Source: Rhodovibrionaceae bacterium
GTDB taxonomy: Bacteria; Pseudomonadota; Alphaproteobacteria; Kiloniellales; DSM-21159
Direction of reading: 5' to 3'
Assembly: GCA_028285215.1 (NCBI GenBank)
Contig: JANQPZ010000176.1
Location: forward strand, 1 to 36,353
DNA: 36,353 nt
The notes under the pieces are model-generated. The model was not told where the DNA came from. It did not search any database and saw only the letters and a program-made list of their open reading frames with translations. Every line of letters starts with the position of its first letter. The stretch's first letter is position 1. Positions 26,081-33,598 of this stretch are shown one piece after another. The position numbers and the translations under genes were made by a program.

Positions 26081-26110
26081 TTGATTTGATCCAAATCCCT
26101 GGTTTATATT
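26081..26110 (+). promoter_or_regulatory. Candidate sigma-70 promoter
   Basis: TTGATT (26081-26086) and TATATT (26105-26110) are separated by 18 bases, with four and five of six consensus matches. It points towards the small frame starting at 26216. Confidence 0.45.
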
Positions 26111-26215
26111 TTATTTACCTTATATGGAAGCAATCGGTTAACCTACATTTGTCGCAGCGTGGTCTCTGCGGAGGCCACAAGGCGGCGGTTCCGATCGGGA
26201 CAAGGATCGACATCC

Positions 26216-26578
26216 ATGGCCGGCGTTCCGGCACTGCGCAGTACGGCGATCAGACTACCGGTCTCCAGCACGGAGGCGCGGGCGCCTGCCGCTGCGCAGG
26301 CGCCCGCCTCACCCGCAACGACCACAGGTCTGCGTCGGGTGGAACCAATCGCGGCGACAGCCAGCGCCCGGCCGCAGGACCGGGCCGCAGCGCTGCTGCT
26401 CTGCTTAGCTCGCGATCAGGTGGTCATCGAAGCGAACGCAAGCAGTCCGCGCCCGTCTGGCACCGGCCATCGGGCGACCGCAGGCTACGCAACCGAAATC
26501 TGCCACGCCTATCGTCGGCAGGGAGGCGAGCCGGTGCTTTACGATCCAGGGCCGGTATTGTTTCGTTTCGACGTCTAG
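26216..26578 (+). CDS. Hypothetical small protein
   Basis: 120 aa from ATG 26216; the frame is open upstream to 26159. The first 50 residues are rich in Ala, Pro and Thr, like a disordered tail. The C-terminal half (RPQDRAAALLLCLARDQVVI, later ICHAYRRQGGEPVLYDPGPV) looks more like folded protein, with mostly G/C third bases. It follows the promoter-like pair at 26081-26110, and AGGA lies about nine bases before the start. I do not recognise a family. The opposite-strand frame at 26405-26755 is less convincing. It may be real but is unproven. Confidence 0.4.
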   Translation: MAGVPALRSTAIRLPVSSTEARAPAAAQAPASPATTTGLRRVEPIAATASARPQDRAAALLLCLARDQVVIEANASSPRPSGTGHRATAGYATEICHAYRRQGGEPVLYDPGPVLFRFDV

Positions 26579-26898
26579 GAACAGCGGCGCTGACAAGCGT
26601 TCCGACAGCGATGGCGGGCTGCGGCGGCCGCAAGGTCCTCGGTCTGATTGGTGCGATGGCCAACGGCCGACCGGCTGCGATAGCGTTCTTCTTCCTCTAA
26701 TTGCCGTATCAAGAATTGTCTCGCCCAAAGATTGTCTTTCAGGGTTGACTTGCAAAAGATGTATGTGAACCTACGCGTATTGCGTGCTTTTTATCCAAAG
26801 TAACGACTGCTTTTTCGTTGATTCTCGCAGTCGACAGGGGACAAAATGTATCATCTCAGGTGTGCCAAGCTCTGATTTTAAACTATTGGTTTGAGCGC
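26579..26898. other. Intergenic region before the Xre regulator
   Basis: No convincing gene in these 320 bases. The second half is AT-richer and contains TTGACT (26745-26750) and TTGATT (26818-26823) followed 18 bases later by CAAAAT (26842-26847), weak promoter candidates for the downstream regulator. Confidence 0.4.
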
Positions 26899-27282
26899 GT
26901 GGATCGAGACCAGATCAACGACCGCAAAATCGAACAGCACGTCGGCCGCCGTATTCGCGAACGCCGCACCCTTCTTGGATTGACCCAGCAACAGTTGGCC
27001 GAGTTGATCGGCGTGACCTATCAGCAAGCACATAAATACGAACGCGGCATCAATCGCATTTCGGCCGCGCGTCTGCATGCGCTGTCCCATGTTCTGGGCG
27101 TGGACGCCAACTACTTTTTCGACGGCGCAGAGCCATCTCTGGCAGCGGCGCCGAACAACCGCCAGCGGCTGAGCCTCGACGTGGCCCGCAACTTTACGCG
27201 CATCCGCAATGACCGCTGCCGCGAGGCCTTCGCACAGCTGTGCCGTGCAATGGCGGAAGAAGAGCAGAAACAGAGCTTCTGA
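26899..27282 (+). CDS. Xre-type helix-turn-helix regulator
   Basis: A 127-aa DNA-binding protein. The HTH_3 domain covers about residues 13-70: HVGRRIRERRTLLGLTQQQL, then AELIGVTYQQAHKYERGINR and ISAARLHALSHVLGVDANYF. This is the pattern of a common alphaproteobacterial family with a short C-terminal tail. The start is uncertain; GTG 26899 is preferred on family length over the TTG at 26818. The targets are unknown. It sits alone between an AT-rich upstream region and a convergent VOC gene. Confidence 0.88.
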   Translation: MDRDQINDRKIEQHVGRRIRERRTLLGLTQQQLAELIGVTYQQAHKYERGINRISAARLHALSHVLGVDANYFFDGAEPSLAAAPNNRQRLSLDVARNFTRIRNDRCREAFAQLCRAMAEEEQKQSF

Positions 27283-27309
27283 CAGACTTTCGCTTTCGAG
27301 CGGAGGGCG

Positions 27310-27693
27310 TCAGGCAGCCTGCGCAGGCGTACCTACGCGGAAAAGGTTTCCGTGCGGGTCCCACAACGCAAACTCGCGCATTCCCCAGGGCTTATCCTCC
27401 AACGGCCCGATCCGTGCCGGCGCCTCGATCAAAGGTCGCCACGCAGCATCGTAGGCCGCGACATCACCAACCTGCAGGTAGGCCCCGGAGGCCTCGCAGA
27501 TCGCCCGATCCTGACAGTTCCAGAAGTGGAGTTCCAACGGGCCCCGTCCGAGCATCAAGTATCCCTCCCAGCGCCCCAGCGTAGCGAAGCCCAAGGTCGC
27601 GAACCAAGCCTCGGTCTCGTCGACGTCCAACGACGGCAACACGGGGCAGGCATAGTCGGGATCAGGGTAGTCCGGGCGGTCGATGGCAGTCAT
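27310..27693 (-). CDS. VOC-superfamily (bleomycin-resistance-like) protein
   Basis: A 127-aa single-domain vicinal-oxygen-chelate protein resembling bleomycin-binding proteins. It starts near PVLPSLDVDETEAWFATLGF, continues with GYLMLGRGPLELHFWN, and ends with MREFALWDPHGNLFRVG, the last beta-alpha-beta-beta-beta unit. Bleomycin-type members bind the drug without a metal. Whether this one confers resistance or binds another small molecule is not evident. GGAG lies seven bases before ATG 27693. It is divergent from polA. Confidence 0.87.
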   Translation of the reverse strand: MTAIDRPDYPDPDYACPVLPSLDVDETEAWFATLGFATLGRWEGYLMLGRGPLELHFWNCQDRAICEASGAYLQVGDVAAYDAAWRPLIEAPARIGPLEDKPWGMREFALWDPHGNLFRVGTPAQAA

Positions 27694-27833
27694 AGCATCA
27701 CTCCTCGCATCACGATCGGCAGACCAGAGTAGGACTCACGTCTCTGGCAGGAGCCAAGCGTTTCCGCCTGCGACGATCGCGCTCCAGCCGAAGCGCCTCG
27801 ACAGCGCGATGGCCCCACGGCATCTTGCCGGCC

Positions 27834-30680
27834 ATGACTGAGACTCCTGCGCGCGACAAAGCCGCCGACACGGCGCCCTACAAGCACCTCTATCTGGTGG
27901 ACGGCTCGGGCTACATCTTCCGCGCCTTCTTCGCCATACCGCCCCGCATGACCAGCCACGGCGTTCACACCAACGCCGTCTTCGGCTTCACCAACATGCT
28001 GATCAAGCTGCTGCGCGACACCGACGCGGACGGCCTGGCGGTCATCTTCGACCACTCGGGCGACTCCTTCCGCAACGAGATCTATCCCGACTACAAGGCC
28101 AACCGGGACGAACCGCCCGAGGAACTGGTGCCGCAGTTCGCCGCCATCCGCGAGGCGACCCGTGCCTTCGGTCTGCCCTGCCTGGAGCAACCCGGCTACG
28201 AGGCCGACGACCTGATCGCCACTTACGCCCGGCTCGCCGCCGACCAGGGCCTGCGGGTGACCATCGTCTCCTCCGACAAGGATCTGATGCAATTGGTGGC
28301 CGAGCGGATCGACATGCTCGATCCGATGAAGGACAAGGCGATCGGACGCGACGAGGTGATCGAGAAGTTCGGCGTGCCGCCGGAGAAGGTGATCGACGTT
28401 CAGGCCCTGGCCGGCGACTCCACGGACAACGTGCCCGGCGTGCCGGGCATCGGAATCAAGACCGCGGCTCAACTGGTCGAGGACTACGGCAGCCTGGAGG
28501 CGCTGCTGGAGCGCGCCGGCGAAATCAAACAGCCCAAACGCCGCGAAAAGCTGATCGAGAACGCCGACCTCGCACGTGTCTCCAAGCGGCTGGTCACCCT
28601 GGAGCAGCAGGTGCCGGTCGAGGCGGATCTTGCCGGCTTCGGTCTGCGGGAGCCCGACCCGGAGGTCCTGCGCGACTTCCTGGAGCGCTACGAGTTTCGC
28701 AGCATCCTCAACCGCCTGGCGGACAAGCTGGTTGCCAACGGCGGCGAGGGCGTCGTCCCCGACGCGAAGGAGGTCGGCGGGTCCGCTGCCCCCGTCACCA
28801 GCGAGGCACCCGCGGAGCGCCCGCCGGGTTCCGGCTACGAAACGGTCCAGACCGCGGAGGCGTTGAAGGCCTGGGTCGCCCGGGCCACCGAAGCCGGAAC
28901 GGTTGCCGTGGACACCGAGACCGACTCCCTCGACTCCCTGCGCGCGACGCTGGTCGGCGTGTCGCTCGCCGTCGCACCGGGCGAGGCCTGCTACATCCCG
29001 CTCGCTCACAAGGGCGACGGCGGCGACGGGGACTCCCTCGACTTCGAAGCCGGTGCGCCGCCGCAGCAGATCCCGCTGGAGGAGGCGCTGGACCTCCTGC
29101 GGCCCCTGCTGGCCGATCCCGCGGTTCTGAAGATCGGGCAGAATCTGAAGTACGACCTGGAGGTGCTGCACCGCTACGGCGTGGAGGTCGCGCCGCTCGA
29201 CGACACCATGCTGCTGTCCTACGTGCTGGAGGGCGGCCTGCACGGCCACGGCATGGACGAGCTCTCGAAGCTCCATCTCGACCACACGCCGATTCCCTTC
29301 AAGGAGGTCTGCGGCAGCGGCAAGTCGCAGATTACCTTCGACCGCGTGCCGCTGGACCGCGCCACCGACTATGCGGCCGAGGATGCCGACGTCACCTACC
29401 GCCTGCACGCCCTGCTCAAGCCGCAACTGGTTACGGAGAAGGTGACCAGGGTCTACGAGACCCTGGAACGCCCCCTGGTTCCTGTGCTGGTCGCGATGGA
29501 GGAAGCCGGCATCAAGGTCGACACCGGCCAGCTCAAGCGTCTGTCCAACGATTTCGCCACGCGCATGGGCGAGCTGGAGACCGAGATCCATCGCTTGGCC
29601 GGCCGGCCCTTCAACATCGGCAGCCCGAAACAGCTCGGCGAGATCCTCTTCGACGAGCTGAGCTTACCCGGCGGCAAGAAAGGCAAGACCGGGGCCTACG
29701 CCACCGGCGCCGAGATCCTGGAACAGCTCGCGGCGCAGGGGCACGACCTGCCGGCGCGCGTGCTGGACTGGCGGCAGGTCGCCAAGCTGAAGTCGACCTA
29801 TACCGACGCCCTGCAAAATCAGATCAACCCGAAGACGGGGCGTGTCCACACCTCCTTCGCCCAGGCCGTGGCCTCCACCGGCCGTCTCTCCTCGACCGAC
29901 CCGAACCTGCAGAACATTCCGGTGCGCACCGAAGAAGGGCGCAAGATCCGCTGTGCCTTCGTCGCCGAGGCCGGGCACAAGCTGCTCTCGGTCGACTATT
30001 CCCAGATCGAGCTGCGCCTGACCGCGCATATCGCCGGGGTCGATGCCCTGCGCGAGGCCTTCGCCGCCGGACACGACATCCACGCCATGACCGCCAGCCA
30101 GGTCTTCGGCGTGCCCTTGGCGGACATGGACCCCGCCACGCGCCGGCGCGCCAAGGCGATCAACTTCGGCATCATCTACGGCATCTCGGCCTTCGGGCTG
30201 GCCCAGAATCTGGGCATCGCCCAGGGCGAGGCGCGCGACTACATCGGCGCCTACTTCGCCCGCTATCCCGAGATCCAGGACTACATGGAACGCACCAAGG
30301 CCGAGGCGAAGGAGCGCGGCTGGGTCGGCACCCTCTTCGGCCGCCGCATCCACCTGCCGACCATCCGCGACAAGAACCCGGCACGGCGCAGCTTCGGCGA
30401 ACGGGCCGCGATCAACGCCCCGATCCAGGGCACCGCCGCCGACATCATCAAGCGCGCCATGATCCGCATCCCGCCGGCCATCGAAGCGGCAAAGCTGGAG
30501 GCCCGCATGCTGCTGCAGGTGCACGACGAGCTGCTGTTCGAAGTGCCCGAAGCCCAGGTCGAGGAGACCGCGACCCTGGTCGCCGAGGTGATGGAGGGCG
30601 CCTGCGCCCCGGCTCTCGAGCTCACCGTCCCGCTGGTGGCCGACGTCGGCGTCGGCGCAAGCTGGGACGAGGCGCACTAG
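27834..30680 (+). CDS. polA: DNA polymerase I
   Basis: A 948-aa enzyme for Okazaki-fragment processing and repair. It has three domains: the 5'-3' exonuclease (about residues 15-300, YLVDGSGYIFRAFFA; the helix-hairpin-helix GVPGIGIKTAAQL), the 3'-5' exonuclease and the polymerase. The proofreading site is intact with D360 and E362 (VDTETDS), a QNLKYDLEVL segment and YAAEDADVT. Polymerase motif A has D721 (VDYSQIELRL), motif B is RRRAKAINFGIIYGISAFG, and motif C has D898 (QVHDELLFEV). ATG 27834 is the chosen start; a TTG at 27825 is in frame and neither has a strong ribosome site. The stop codon lies in the first bases of the repeat at 30677-30818. Confidence 0.97.
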   Translation: MTETPARDKAADTAPYKHLYLVDGSGYIFRAFFAIPPRMTSHGVHTNAVFGFTNMLIKLLRDTDADGLAVIFDHSGDSFRNEIYPDYKANRDEPPEELVPQFAAIREATRAFGLPCLEQPGYEADDLIATYARLAADQGLRVTIVSSDKDLMQLVAERIDMLDPMKDKAIGRDEVIEKFGVPPEKVIDVQALAGDSTDNVPGVPGIGIKTAAQLVEDYGSLEALLERAGEIKQPKRREKLIENADLARVSKRLVTLEQQVPVEADLAGFGLREPDPEVLRDFLERYEFRSILNRLADKLVANGGEGVVPDAKEVGGSAAPVTSEAPAERPPGSGYETVQTAEALKAWVARATEAGTVAVDTETDSLDSLRATLVGVSLAVAPGEACYIPLAHKGDGGDGDSLDFEAGAPPQQIPLEEALDLLRPLLADPAVLKIGQNLKYDLEVLHRYGVEVAPLDDTMLLSYVLEGGLHGHGMDELSKLHLDHTPIPFKEVCGSGKSQITFDRVPLDRATDYAAEDADVTYRLHALLKPQLVTEKVTRVYETLERPLVPVLVAMEEAGIKVDTGQLKRLSNDFATRMGELETEIHRLAGRPFNIGSPKQLGEILFDELSLPGGKKGKTGAYATGAEILEQLAAQGHDLPARVLDWRQVAKLKSTYTDALQNQINPKTGRVHTSFAQAVASTGRLSSTDPNLQNIPVRTEEGRKIRCAFVAEAGHKLLSVDYSQIELRLTAHIAGVDALREAFAAGHDIHAMTASQVFGVPLADMDPATRRRAKAINFGIIYGISAFGLAQNLGIAQGEARDYIGAYFARYPEIQDYMERTKAEAKERGWVGTLFGRRIHLPTIRDKNPARRSFGERAAINAPIQGTAADIIKRAMIRIPPAIEAAKLEARMLLQVHDELLFEVPEAQVEETATLVAEVMEGACAPALELTVPLVADVGVGASWDEAH

Positions 30681-30818
30681 AGCGCGATCGTCTCAGGTGG
30701 AACCGCTCTGGCGATTCCACCTGAGACGTGAATCGCCCTCTAAACCTATGACGAGAGTAGGATTCACGCCTTAAGTGGGATCGCCAGAGCGCGCCCACCT
30801 AAGGCGATCCTGCTCTAG
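30677..30818. repeat. Intergenic two-hairpin repeat, copy 2, filling the polA/kinase gap
   Basis: The terminal inverted repeats are CTAGAGC (30677-30683) and GCTCTAG (30812-30818). Hairpin A has left arm 30684-30702 and right arm 30715-30736, with the same TGA bulge as copy 1. Hairpin B has arms 30760-30779 and 30794-30810. The blocks at 30680-30693 and 30724-30736 are identical to copy 1 at 15172-15304, while the inner arms differ and still pair. The TAG stops of both convergent genes (30678-30680 and, on the minus strand, 30815-30817) lie in the terminal CTAG sequences. It may act as a bidirectional terminator or be a small non-autonomous element. Confidence 0.88.
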
Positions 30819-31660
30819 AGGAAGCGTCTCAGGACTCGTCTCACACCGCCCAGGTAGCCGCCGCCGAAGAGGGCGACGTGCACCAGCAGGGGGTAGAGGT
30901 TGTAGAGATCGCGCCGGGCTTCGAAGAAGTCGGGCTCCAGCGGCGCCAACTCGGCGTAGCGGCGGAAGAAGGCTTCGCCGAAGGTGCCGAAGAGGGTGGT
31001 GAAGGCCAGCTCGATTTCGGGATGGCCGTAGTAGATGGCCGGATCGATGAAGCCGACGCTGCCGTCCCGGCCGACCAGGACATTGCCGCCCCAAAGATCG
31101 CCGTGCAGCAGCGCCGGCTGCGGGGGCTCGGCCAGATAGCGGTCGAGCCGCCCGGCCAGAGCCTCCACCTGCGCCAAATCCTCCTTCGGCAGGCGGTCGC
31201 GGTCATGCGCCAGGCGCGCCATGTAGAGCAGCCGCTGCTCGGCGAAGAAGGGCAACCAGCGCTCGCTCTGGGGATTGGGCTGCGGCAGGCTGCCGATCAC
31301 GGTATCCCGCTCCAGCCCGAAGGCCTCGGCCGTCTTGCCGTGCAGCGCGGCGATGGCCCCGGCCGCACGGGCTTCCGCCGCGGCATCCAGGCTGCCGCCG
31401 TCGTCCAGCCGCGTCATGATCAGGAGATCGTCGCCGGCGTGGATGACCTCCGGAACCGGCAGGCCCTGCCGCCCCAGGGTGGCGAGCATCCAGGCCTCCA
31501 GCGCCAGACCCGCTTGGCCGGGCGCGCCGCGTTTCGCCACCAGACAGCGGCCGTCCGGCAGCTCCAGGGCCGCCACCTCGGCGATGCAGCCGCCGCCTAG
31601 GGCGCGAAGAGACGTGGGGCGCTGACCCAGCGCCGCCTCGACGGCTTCGGCCAGGGTCAT
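30815..31660 (-). CDS. Fructosamine kinase family protein
   Basis: 281 aa with an aminoglycoside-phosphotransferase-like kinase fold. Family motifs are LGGGCIAEVAALEL (nucleotide loop), VAKRG (lysine), the catalytic loop HGDLWGGNVLV (H186, D188, N193) and the metal-binding D206 in FIDPAIYYG. It also has the late PLLVHVALFGGGYLGGV helix typical of FN3K relatives. Members phosphorylate fructosamines or ribulosamines on glycated proteins, promoting deglycation. Bacterial family members are often linked to a low-molecular-weight protein tyrosine phosphatase; that partner gene lies 24 bases upstream on the same strand. Confidence 0.93.
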   Translation of the reverse strand: MTLAEAVEAALGQRPTSLRALGGGCIAEVAALELPDGRCLVAKRGAPGQAGLALEAWMLATLGRQGLPVPEVIHAGDDLLIMTRLDDGGSLDAAAEARAAGAIAALHGKTAEAFGLERDTVIGSLPQPNPQSERWLPFFAEQRLLYMARLAHDRDRLPKEDLAQVEALAGRLDRYLAEPPQPALLHGDLWGGNVLVGRDGSVGFIDPAIYYGHPEIELAFTTLFGTFGEAFFRRYAELAPLEPDFFEARRDLYNLYPLLVHVALFGGGYLGGVRRVLRRFL

Positions 31661-31684
31661 CGATCCGCCGTCATTCCGCGCCGG

Positions 31685-32188
31685 TCACAGACGTCCGGCC
31701 TGCAAGGCAGCCAGGATCGCGCGCGCGCCGGCCTCGACGATGTCGAGCGCCTGCTCGAAGCCGGCCAGGTCGCCGTAGTAGGGATCGGGTACTTCGCGGC
31801 CGGTCGCAACCTCCGGGTCGAGCGGCGCGAGGTAGAGCCGAACCCGGCTGCGCAGCGGGGCCGAGACCCGCGCCCGCATATGGCGCAGATGCCCCAGATC
31901 CATGGCGAAGAGACGGTCGAAGTCCTGGAAGTGCCAGTCGGCCAGCTGCTCGGCCCGCAGGGGCGAGAGGTCGTAGCCGCGCCGGGCCGCCGCATCGCGG
32001 GCGCGCTTGTCCGGCGGATCGCCGACATGCCAGCCGCCGGTGCCGACCGAGCCGGTGCGCACCTGCGCCAAACCGGCATCGTCCAGCAGCTTGCGCATCA
32101 CGCCCTCGGCGCTGGGCGAACGGCAGATGTTGCCGCTGCAGACGAACAGCAGGCTCTGCGGCGGCCTGTCATCGCTGGGATCGGTCAC
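31685..32188 (-). CDS. Low-molecular-weight protein-tyrosine phosphatase family protein
   Basis: 167 aa. The signature loop is CSGNICRSP with nucleophile C17 and R23, and the acid is in VPDPYYGD. In bacteria this fold often pairs with fructosamine kinase, where it is thought to act in the deglycation pathway. GTG 32188 starts the gene, with AAGGAA upstream. It is divergent from cobB with a 77-base intergenic region, and the kinase gene follows at once downstream. Confidence 0.94.
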   Translation of the reverse strand: MTDPSDDRPPQSLLFVCSGNICRSPSAEGVMRKLLDDAGLAQVRTGSVGTGGWHVGDPPDKRARDAAARRGYDLSPLRAEQLADWHFQDFDRLFAMDLGHLRHMRARVSAPLRSRVRLYLAPLDPEVATGREVPDPYYGDLAGFEQALDIVEAGARAILAALQAGRL

Positions 32189-32265
32189 GTCTTTTTCCTT
32201 GCTCCCGGAAGCTCCCGGTCATATCGCAAGACCCGCACAGCCGACAAGCAAGAGGCCCTCTGCCC

Positions 32266-33006
32266 ATGGCGTCTCCACTTCAGCGGATCGTGGTGCTGAC
32301 CGGCGCCGGCATCTCCAAGGAAAGCGGACTGGATACCTTCCGGGACGCCGACGGCATCTGGTCGAAGGTCAGCCTGGAGGAAGTGGCGACGCCGGAAGGC
32401 TTTCGCCAAAACCCGCCCAAGGTCCAGGGCTTCTACAATGCCCGGCGCCGGCAGCTGCAGGATCCGAGCGTCCGCCCCAACGCGGCCCACGAAGCGCTCG
32501 GACGGCTGGAACGGGCCTTCGCGCGCGGCAACGGCAGCGACCTGCTGCTGGTGACCCAGAATATCGACGATCTGCACGAACGCGGCGGTGCCGGGCGGGT
32601 GCTGCACATGCACGGCGAACTGCTGCGCGCCCGCTGCCTGGCCTGCGAAACCGACAGTTCCTGGATCGCGGACATCGAGACCGGCAGCCGCTGCCCGGCC
32701 TGCGGCACGGCCGGCCAGCTGCGCCCGCATGTGGTCTGGTTCGGCGAGATGCCGATGGAGATGGAACGCATCTACGGCGCGCTGGCGGCCTGCGATCTCT
32801 TCGTCTCGATCGGCACCTCCGGCAACGTTTACCCGGCGGCCGGTTTCGTCGCCGAAGCGCGCCAGGCCGGCGCCCGCACCCTGGAACTCAACCTGGAGCC
32901 CAGCGAAGGCGCCACCTTCTTCGCCGAAGCGCGCTACGGCCCCGCCAGTCAACTGGTCCCCACCTGGGTCGAGGAGGTGCTGGCGGAGACGGGCTTGACC
33001 GCGTGA
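32266..33006 (+). CDS. cobB: Sir2-family NAD-dependent protein deacylase
   Basis: A 246-aa sirtuin. The NAD pocket is TGAGISKESGLDTFRD, then TQNIDDLHERGG, and the catalytic H116 is in HMHGEL. The zinc ligands are C124, C127, C143 and C146. Y57 and R60 (GFYNARRRQL) form the YxxR pair that defines class III sirtuins such as SIRT5 and CobB, which remove succinyl and malonyl groups as well as acetyl. A GAGG lies upstream of ATG 32266. A uracil-DNA glycosylase-like gene follows ten bases later, so the two are probably co-transcribed. Confidence 0.95.
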   Translation: MASPLQRIVVLTGAGISKESGLDTFRDADGIWSKVSLEEVATPEGFRQNPPKVQGFYNARRRQLQDPSVRPNAAHEALGRLERAFARGNGSDLLLVTQNIDDLHERGGAGRVLHMHGELLRARCLACETDSSWIADIETGSRCPACGTAGQLRPHVVWFGEMPMEMERIYGALAACDLFVSIGTSGNVYPAAGFVAEARQAGARTLELNLEPSEGATFFAEARYGPASQLVPTWVEEVLAETGLTA

Positions 33007-33016
33007 GGCCGGCACG

Positions 33017-33598
33017 GTGAGCGATCTCGACCTCGCTCTGGCCGAGGCTCGTGCCTGCCGGCTCTGCGCCGCCGATCTGCCGCTGGGGCCGCGGCCGGTG
33101 CTGCGCGCCAGCGCCACGGCGCGGCTGATGATTGTCGGTCAGGCACCGGGCACCCGGGTCCACGCCAGCGGTATCCCTTTCAACGACCCCTCGGGCGACC
33201 GCCTGCGCGCCTGGCTGGGGATCGACCGCGAGACCTTCTACGACAAACGCCGGCTGGCGATCCTGCCCATGGGGCTCTGCTATCCCGGCCAGGACGCGCG
33301 CGGTGCCGACAAACCGCCGATGAAGATCTGCGCCCCGACCTGGCACCCGCGGATCCGCCCGCTGCTGCCCAAGCTGGAGCTGACCCTGCTGGTCGGTCTC
33401 TATGCGCAGGCACGCTACCTCGGCCCCGCACGCAAGAAGAGCCTGACGGAAACGGTGCAGTGCTGGCGCGATTACGGCCCGGCGTTCCTGCCCCTGCCCC
33501 ACCCGAGCTGGCGCAATACTGCCTGGCTGAAGCGCAACCCCTGGTTCGAAGCCGAGGTGCTGCCGGAGTTGCGCAGACGCGTGGCAACGCTGCTCTAG
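33017..33598 (+). CDS. Uracil-DNA glycosylase superfamily protein with four cysteines
   Basis: A 193-aa UDG-fold protein, probably a base-excision enzyme. Motif 1 is MIVGQAPGTRVHASGIPFND and the motif near the end is LPLPHPSWRNTAWLKRNPWF. Four cysteines at C14, C17 (CRLC), C88 (GLCYPG) and C105 (KICAPTW) have almost the spacing of the [4Fe-4S] ligands of family 4 glycosylases, so an iron-sulfur cluster is plausible. The GQAPG and PHPSWRN motifs differ from standard family 4. The GTG at 33017 follows the sirtuin stop by ten bases. Its stop overlaps the convergent kinase stop in CTAG (33595-33598). Confidence 0.85.
   Translation: MSDLDLALAEARACRLCAADLPLGPRPVLRASATARLMIVGQAPGTRVHASGIPFNDPSGDRLRAWLGIDRETFYDKRRLAILPMGLCYPGQDARGADKPPMKICAPTWHPRIRPLLPKLELTLLVGLYAQARYLGPARKKSLTETVQCWRDYGPAFLPLPHPSWRNTAWLKRNPWFEAEVLPELRRRVATLL

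Larger units (their letters stand above)
25767..26215. promoter_or_regulatory. AT-rich regulatory region
   Basis: A 449-base gene-free stretch, markedly more AT-rich than the rest of the window, particularly 25910-26150. It contains an 18-base direct repeat, a seven-base palindrome, a promoter-like pair and sequences like CtrA sites: ATGGTTAA (26043-26050, reverse complement of TTAACCAT), TTAA-N7-TTTA (26063-26077) and GGTTAACC (26137-26144). It separates the EAL gene (minus) from a small plus-strand frame and may control both. CtrA involvement is inference. Confidence 0.5.

Noticed and set aside
26405-26755. 116-codon minus-strand frame opposite the small hypothetical gene
   Set aside because: Less protein-like than the plus-strand frame and extends into the AT-rich intergenic DNA without a ribosome site.
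27690-29591. Long open frame antisense to polA (633 codons)
   Set aside because: Mirror of a high-GC gene; its translation has no recognisable motifs, while the sense frame is an intact DNA polymerase I.
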